This document shows, one piece after another, positions 61,022 to 64,000 of a DNA stretch of 64,000 bases. Positions within the stretch are counted from its first letter, which is position 1; every line of letters starts with the position of its first letter. The notes below the pieces were generated by a model. That model ran no database searches. It was not told the origin of the DNA and was given only the letters and a program-made list of their open reading frames with translations. The translations under genes and the position numbers were made by a program. The DNA is from Roseibium album. GTDB taxonomy: Bacteria; Pseudomonadota; Alphaproteobacteria; Rhizobiales; Stappiaceae. The DNA lies in assembly GCF_001404515.1 (NCBI RefSeq), contig NZ_CXWE01000002.1, positions 186,001 to 250,000 of the forward strand. Reading direction: 5' to 3'.

Positions 61022-62626
61022 ATGCCCAAGATCAAGAATATCCTGTTCATCATGGCGGACCAGTTACGTTGGGACTACCTGTCCTGCTATGGTCATCCGC
61101 ATCTGAAGACACCCAATATCGATCGTCTGGCCGAGCGGGGTGTCCGCTTTGATCGCGCCTATGTCCAGTCGCCCGTTTGCGGGCCTTCGCGCGCTTCGTT
61201 CTATACCGGCCGCACGGTCTTCAGCCACGGTGCCACCTGGAACATGGTCCCGCTGCCGATCGGTGAACTCACGCTCGGAGATTATCTGCGACCGAATGGC
61301 GTGACCACTGCCGTTGTCGGCAAAACGCATATGATCCCGGATCGTGAGGGTATGGCACGGCTTGGGCTCAACGGGTCGACCGACATAGGTTGCCTCGTCA
61401 GTCAACCCGGATTTGACCCTTATGAACGCGATGACGGTTTGCACCCCGATCCGCTTCTGCGCAAAAAAGGGGGGAAACTCCGATACAATGACTGGCTCCG
61501 TTCGCTCGGATATGAAGGGGAAAATCCCTGGAACGACTATGCAAACGCCGGCGAAGGACCTGACGGGGAAGTACTGTCCGGCTGGTACCTGAAAAACTCC
61601 AATCTGCCCGCCCGGATCAGGGAAGAGCACTCGGAAACCGCCTATATGACGATGCGGGCGCGTGAATTCATCTCAGAAATGGGCGACGCGCCCTGGCTTT
61701 GCCACCTCAGCTACATCAAACCGCACTGGCCTTACATCGCCCCGGCGCCCTATCATGACATGTATGGGCCCGGATCTTTCTCGTCTGCGCATCGGTCCCA
61801 GGCCGAAAGGCGCGATCCCAATCCCGTATTTGAAGCATTTATGAAAATGGAAGTCAGCCGGACTTTCTCCGAACAGGGTACTCGCGAAACGGTACTGCCG
61901 GCCTATATGGGATTGATCAAACAGATTGACGATCACCTGGGCCGTCTGTTCGGCTGGCTGGAGGAAACCGGGCGGTCGGACGATACCATGATCGTGTTCA
62001 CGTCCGATCACGGCGATTATCTGGGCGATCACTGGCTGGGTGAAAAGGAACTCTTTCACGAAGAATCCGTGCGCGTGCCGCTGATTGTCTGCGATCCGCG
62101 CAAGGAAGCGGACGCAACACGCGGCACGGTTTCGGATGCCTTTGTCGAGGCGATCGACCTTGTTCCGACCTTCATGGAGGCAACTGGCGCCCGCGCAGCT
62201 TCCCACAGGCTCGAAGGACGTTCGCTGATACCACTCCTGCGCGGTGAAACGCCGGAAGATTGGCGCGACAGTGTATTTTCCGAAATTGACTACGCATTTT
62301 ACGCGGCTCGCGAAACCCTCAAACTCGGCCCTTCGGATGCCCGGGGCTACATGATCCGGACGGACCACTGGAAATACATCCATTTCAAGGGGTTTCCGCC
62401 CCAACTCTTCAATCTGGGCGAGGATCCCGACGAGTTCATCGACCTCGGGCGTTCATCAGGTCATGAACAGATCCGCCAGGAAATGCACAACAGGCTTCTG
62501 GAAAGACTGTTAGCCAGAAAGAACCGGACCACCATGACCGACGACGAGGTCATGGAAATTCGGGACAGGGAAAATGAGAGCGGGATCATAATCGGCAGAT
62601 GGCAGGAGCCGGCAGCCGCTGAATGA
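61022..62626 (+). CDS. Sulfatase (C-x-P-x-R type), possibly choline sulfatase or phosphonate monoester hydrolase-like
   Basis: 534 residues. The formylglycine motif is C53-G-P-S-R57 (SPVCGPSRASFYTGR), matching C-x-P-x-R, so an FGly-generating enzyme elsewhere must activate it. Metal ligands are likely D13-Q14 (MADQLRWDY) and the later DH pair in FTSDHGDYLGDHWLGEKE (about 323-340). Lack of a signal peptide points to the cytoplasm, where it would hydrolyse the compound imported by the TRAP system. The D13-Q14 pair resembles PMH/choline sulfatase types, but substrate class is not settled. Confidence 0.85.
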   Translation: MPKIKNILFIMADQLRWDYLSCYGHPHLKTPNIDRLAERGVRFDRAYVQSPVCGPSRASFYTGRTVFSHGATWNMVPLPIGELTLGDYLRPNGVTTAVVGKTHMIPDREGMARLGLNGSTDIGCLVSQPGFDPYERDDGLHPDPLLRKKGGKLRYNDWLRSLGYEGENPWNDYANAGEGPDGEVLSGWYLKNSNLPARIREEHSETAYMTMRAREFISEMGDAPWLCHLSYIKPHWPYIAPAPYHDMYGPGSFSSAHRSQAERRDPNPVFEAFMKMEVSRTFSEQGTRETVLPAYMGLIKQIDDHLGRLFGWLEETGRSDDTMIVFTSDHGDYLGDHWLGEKELFHEESVRVPLIVCDPRKEADATRGTVSDAFVEAIDLVPTFMEATGARAASHRLEGRSLIPLLRGETPEDWRDSVFSEIDYAFYAARETLKLGPSDARGYMIRTDHWKYIHFKGFPPQLFNLGEDPDEFIDLGRSSGHEQIRQEMHNRLLERLLARKNRTTMTDDEVMEIRDRENESGIIIGRWQEPAAAE

Positions 62627-62951
62627 AAAATGCGCAAGCTTTCGGCTGGGTCACCCATCGGTGAAAGGCCCTGTCGCATCGCGCGCCTTTCCAGCCGATC
62701 AGTTCCAGCTTGCATTCGGGTCGACCTTGAAAAGATGTTCCATGAGAAAGACGCGTCACTTCGGAGGGCTTGGATGCGCGTGCCTGGTCGCGCTGGAACT
62801 CGGTGGGATCGGCATTCCAGGCAATCGGCTCGATGCCAGCCTCGATCATCCGCCGAATTCCATTGTCACGACTGATCTTTGAGAAGCTGCCGACTGTGTC
62901 CAGATGCATAAACCGCATGGTCGGCGTTGCGGGAGACTGGTCTCCAGGCAA
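62627..62951 (-). pseudogene. 3' fragment of an isochorismatase-like hydrolase gene
   Basis: Minus-strand reading (start side near 62951) includes DNGIRRMIEAGIEPIAWNADPTEFQRD, close to the C-terminal (R)RM..AGV.P..WNA...ELQRD pattern of YcaC-like isochorismatase hydrolases. The N-terminal two thirds, with the catalytic Cys and Asp/Lys, are missing. The frame runs on to 62586, overlapping the sulfatase end. It abuts the LysR relic on the other strand. Confidence 0.5.
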
Positions 62952-63272
62952 CTCATGGCATTGCTGAACAGCAGTATGATGCGGGTTTCAGGTCGTCTGG
63001 CCGCCAATGAACCGGGCTTGGTAAAGGCATCCGTTCTTGAAGGACAGGGCATTGAGCTTCTGCCGTCAGCCGCGGCTTCCGGGGAACTGAACACCGGAAT
63101 GCTCATACCGGTTCTTCCGGAGCTGATCGGCGCCGACATCCCGGTCAGACTTGTTCATGCCGGCCGGAATTCATCGATCCGCAAGTGCACATCTTCATTG
63201 ATTGCGCCGATGAAGTCATGCCCCGGAAAGTGCCCGCGCCCTACGGCCTGGAAACAAACCGGACGCAGTGAA
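62952..63272 (+). pseudogene. 3' fragment of a LysR regulator gene, with frameshift
   Basis: The plus frame reads RVSGRLAANEPGLVKASVLEGQGIELLP then GMLIPVLPELIGADIPVRLVHA, the end of a LysR effector domain. Around 63183 the reading must shift by one base to continue VHIFIDCADEVMPRKVP. No start or helix-turn-helix remains. With the truncated hydrolase facing away, this looks like the remains of a divergent pair after one central deletion. Confidence 0.6.
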
Positions 63273-63274
63273 AC

Positions 63275-64000
63275 TTACATCAACGACCGTGAAGCTTCCC
63301 TGACGTTGTTGGTTGTTCCGTCCAGTTGCGAAGCAACCGACGATATTGCCTGAAGATTTGTGGTCACCACGTCAACACCCTGGGCTGCAGACTGCATGTT
63401 CTGGGAGATGTCGTTGGTAACGGCTGTCTGTTCCTCGACCGCGGTCGAGATGCTTGTTGCAATCTCGGCAATGTTCTTGATGACCCCCATGATGGAGGTA
63501 ATTGCTTCCACGGCTCTCTCGGTGGTTTCCTGAACGGAACTGACCTGTGCCGAGATTTCTTCAGTCGCCTTGCTCGTTTGCGATGCCAGGCTTTTCACTT
63601 CGGAGGCAACGACCGCAAATCCCTTGCCCGCCTCACCCGCGCGGGCGGCCTCGATGGTCGCATTGAGCGCAAGGAGGTTGGTCTGGTCGGCAATCCCGTC
63701 GATCAGTTCGATGACGGAGCCGATTGTCTTGGCATCCTCGGAAAGACCGGACATGATCTCGCTGGATCGCTCGGCCTCGCCTTGTGCGTTGTTGGAGACT
63801 TCCATGGCCACCTGGACCTGTCGGCTGATCTCCTGAATGGAGGCGACAAGCTCTTCCGATGCGGCGGCGACTGTCTGGACGCTTGAAGACGTCTGCTCGG
63901 ATGCCGATGCCGATTCACTGGCCTGATGGGCTGTTTCCGAAATCGACTGCGCCATCTCGGTCAGATCCGCATCGATCGTCTCCTGAACTTGCCTGCGGCG
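63275..64000 (-). CDS. Methyl-accepting chemotaxis protein, C-terminal part (runs off the window)
   Basis: 242 visible residues of the signalling domain, open at the right edge. The hairpin tip is the highly conserved [33 protein letters not shown] region, with heptad helices on either side ([31 protein letters not shown]). Glu/Gln pairs suitable for methylation are present. The sensor and membrane parts lie beyond position 64000. It couples to CheA/CheW for taxis. Confidence 0.95.
   Translation of the reverse strand, partial: RRRQVQETIDADLTEMAQSISETAHQASESASASEQTSSSVQTVAAASEELVASIQEISRQVQVAMEVSNNAQGEAERSSEIMSGLSEDAKTIGSVIELIDGIADQTNLLALNATIEAARAGEAGKGFAVVASEVKSLASQTSKATEEISAQVSSVQETTERAVEAITSIMGVIKNIAEIATSISTAVEEQTAVTNDISQNMQSAAQGVDVVTTNLQAISSVASQLDGTTNNVREASRSLM

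Noticed and set aside
1..64000. tRNA, rRNA, CRISPR array, complete IS element, prophage or replication origin
   Set aside because: I looked for each on both strands and saw none that could be supported, only the single transposase tail at 16317-16436.

Overview
The window is about 64 kb of a GC-rich alphaproteobacterial chromosome with short intergenic gaps and many ATGA or TGATG operon overlaps. The gene families point to a metabolically versatile rhizobiales-type bacterium, possibly marine, in the Stappiaceae/Roseibium (Labrenzia) neighbourhood. These include PutA with an Lrp-type partner, a TRAP transporter with a sulfatase, an ExpG/LdtR-type MarR regulator, many LysR regulators, and a type I secretion system linked to an exopolysaccharide locus. 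This placement is inferred from gene content. No rRNA or tRNA gene is visible in the window.

Layout. 0-13.3 kb is mostly amino-acid and hydroxyacid metabolism: a 5'-truncated PIG-L deacetylase, threonine deaminase, a small lipoate ligase-like protein, an unusual 984-residue aminotransferase/2-hydroxyacid dehydrogenase fusion, an FMN-dependent hydroxyacid dehydrogenase, and bifunctional PutA divergent from an Lrp/AsnC regulator. 13.3-16.5 kb is an AT-richer island with an orphan Imm11-like immunity gene, an unknown exported helical protein and an IS5-type transposase relic. 16.5-18.8 kb is HpaR with two lower homoprotocatechuate-pathway enzymes. 18.9-21.5 kb is an unusual pair: a P-loop protein and an ABC exporter-like protein with a degenerate ATPase. 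21.6-24.4 kb is a subtilase divergent from an ECF sigma/anti-sigma pair. Matching candidate ECF promoters precede the sigma gene and the P-loop gene, so one sigma factor may control both.

24.5-33.9 kb holds AraC and LysR regulators, a small membrane protein with an HlyD-type adaptor, twin small Arg-rich exported proteins, a 2-oxoglutarate oxygenase, galE, and an acyl-CoA dehydrogenase homologue that lacks the usual catalytic glutamates.

33.9-57.1 kb is the centrepiece, a large exopolysaccharide locus. One minus-strand operon (40461 to 33916) encodes an unknown protein, a GT2-GT4 fusion, a polysaccharide pyruvyl transferase and a Tat-exported GH16 glycanase. A second minus-strand set (54929 to 40700) encodes a type I secretion ABC protein, its adaptor, a 200-residue RTX protein, four glycosyltransferases or relatives, a methyltransferase, a coiled-coil membrane protein and another pyruvyl transferase. 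Divergent from it are an ExpG/LdtR-type MarR regulator and a further GT4. The gene set recalls the galactoglucan (EPS II; exp/wge-wgd-wgg) cluster of Sinorhizobium meliloti. GalE could supply UDP-galactose. No Wzx/Wzy or other polymer export proteins are seen here.

57.1-64 kb holds a LysR regulator divergent from a TRAP transporter-sulfatase operon, a pseudogene scar of a divergent hydrolase/LysR pair, and the 3' part of a chemotaxis receptor gene that runs off the window.
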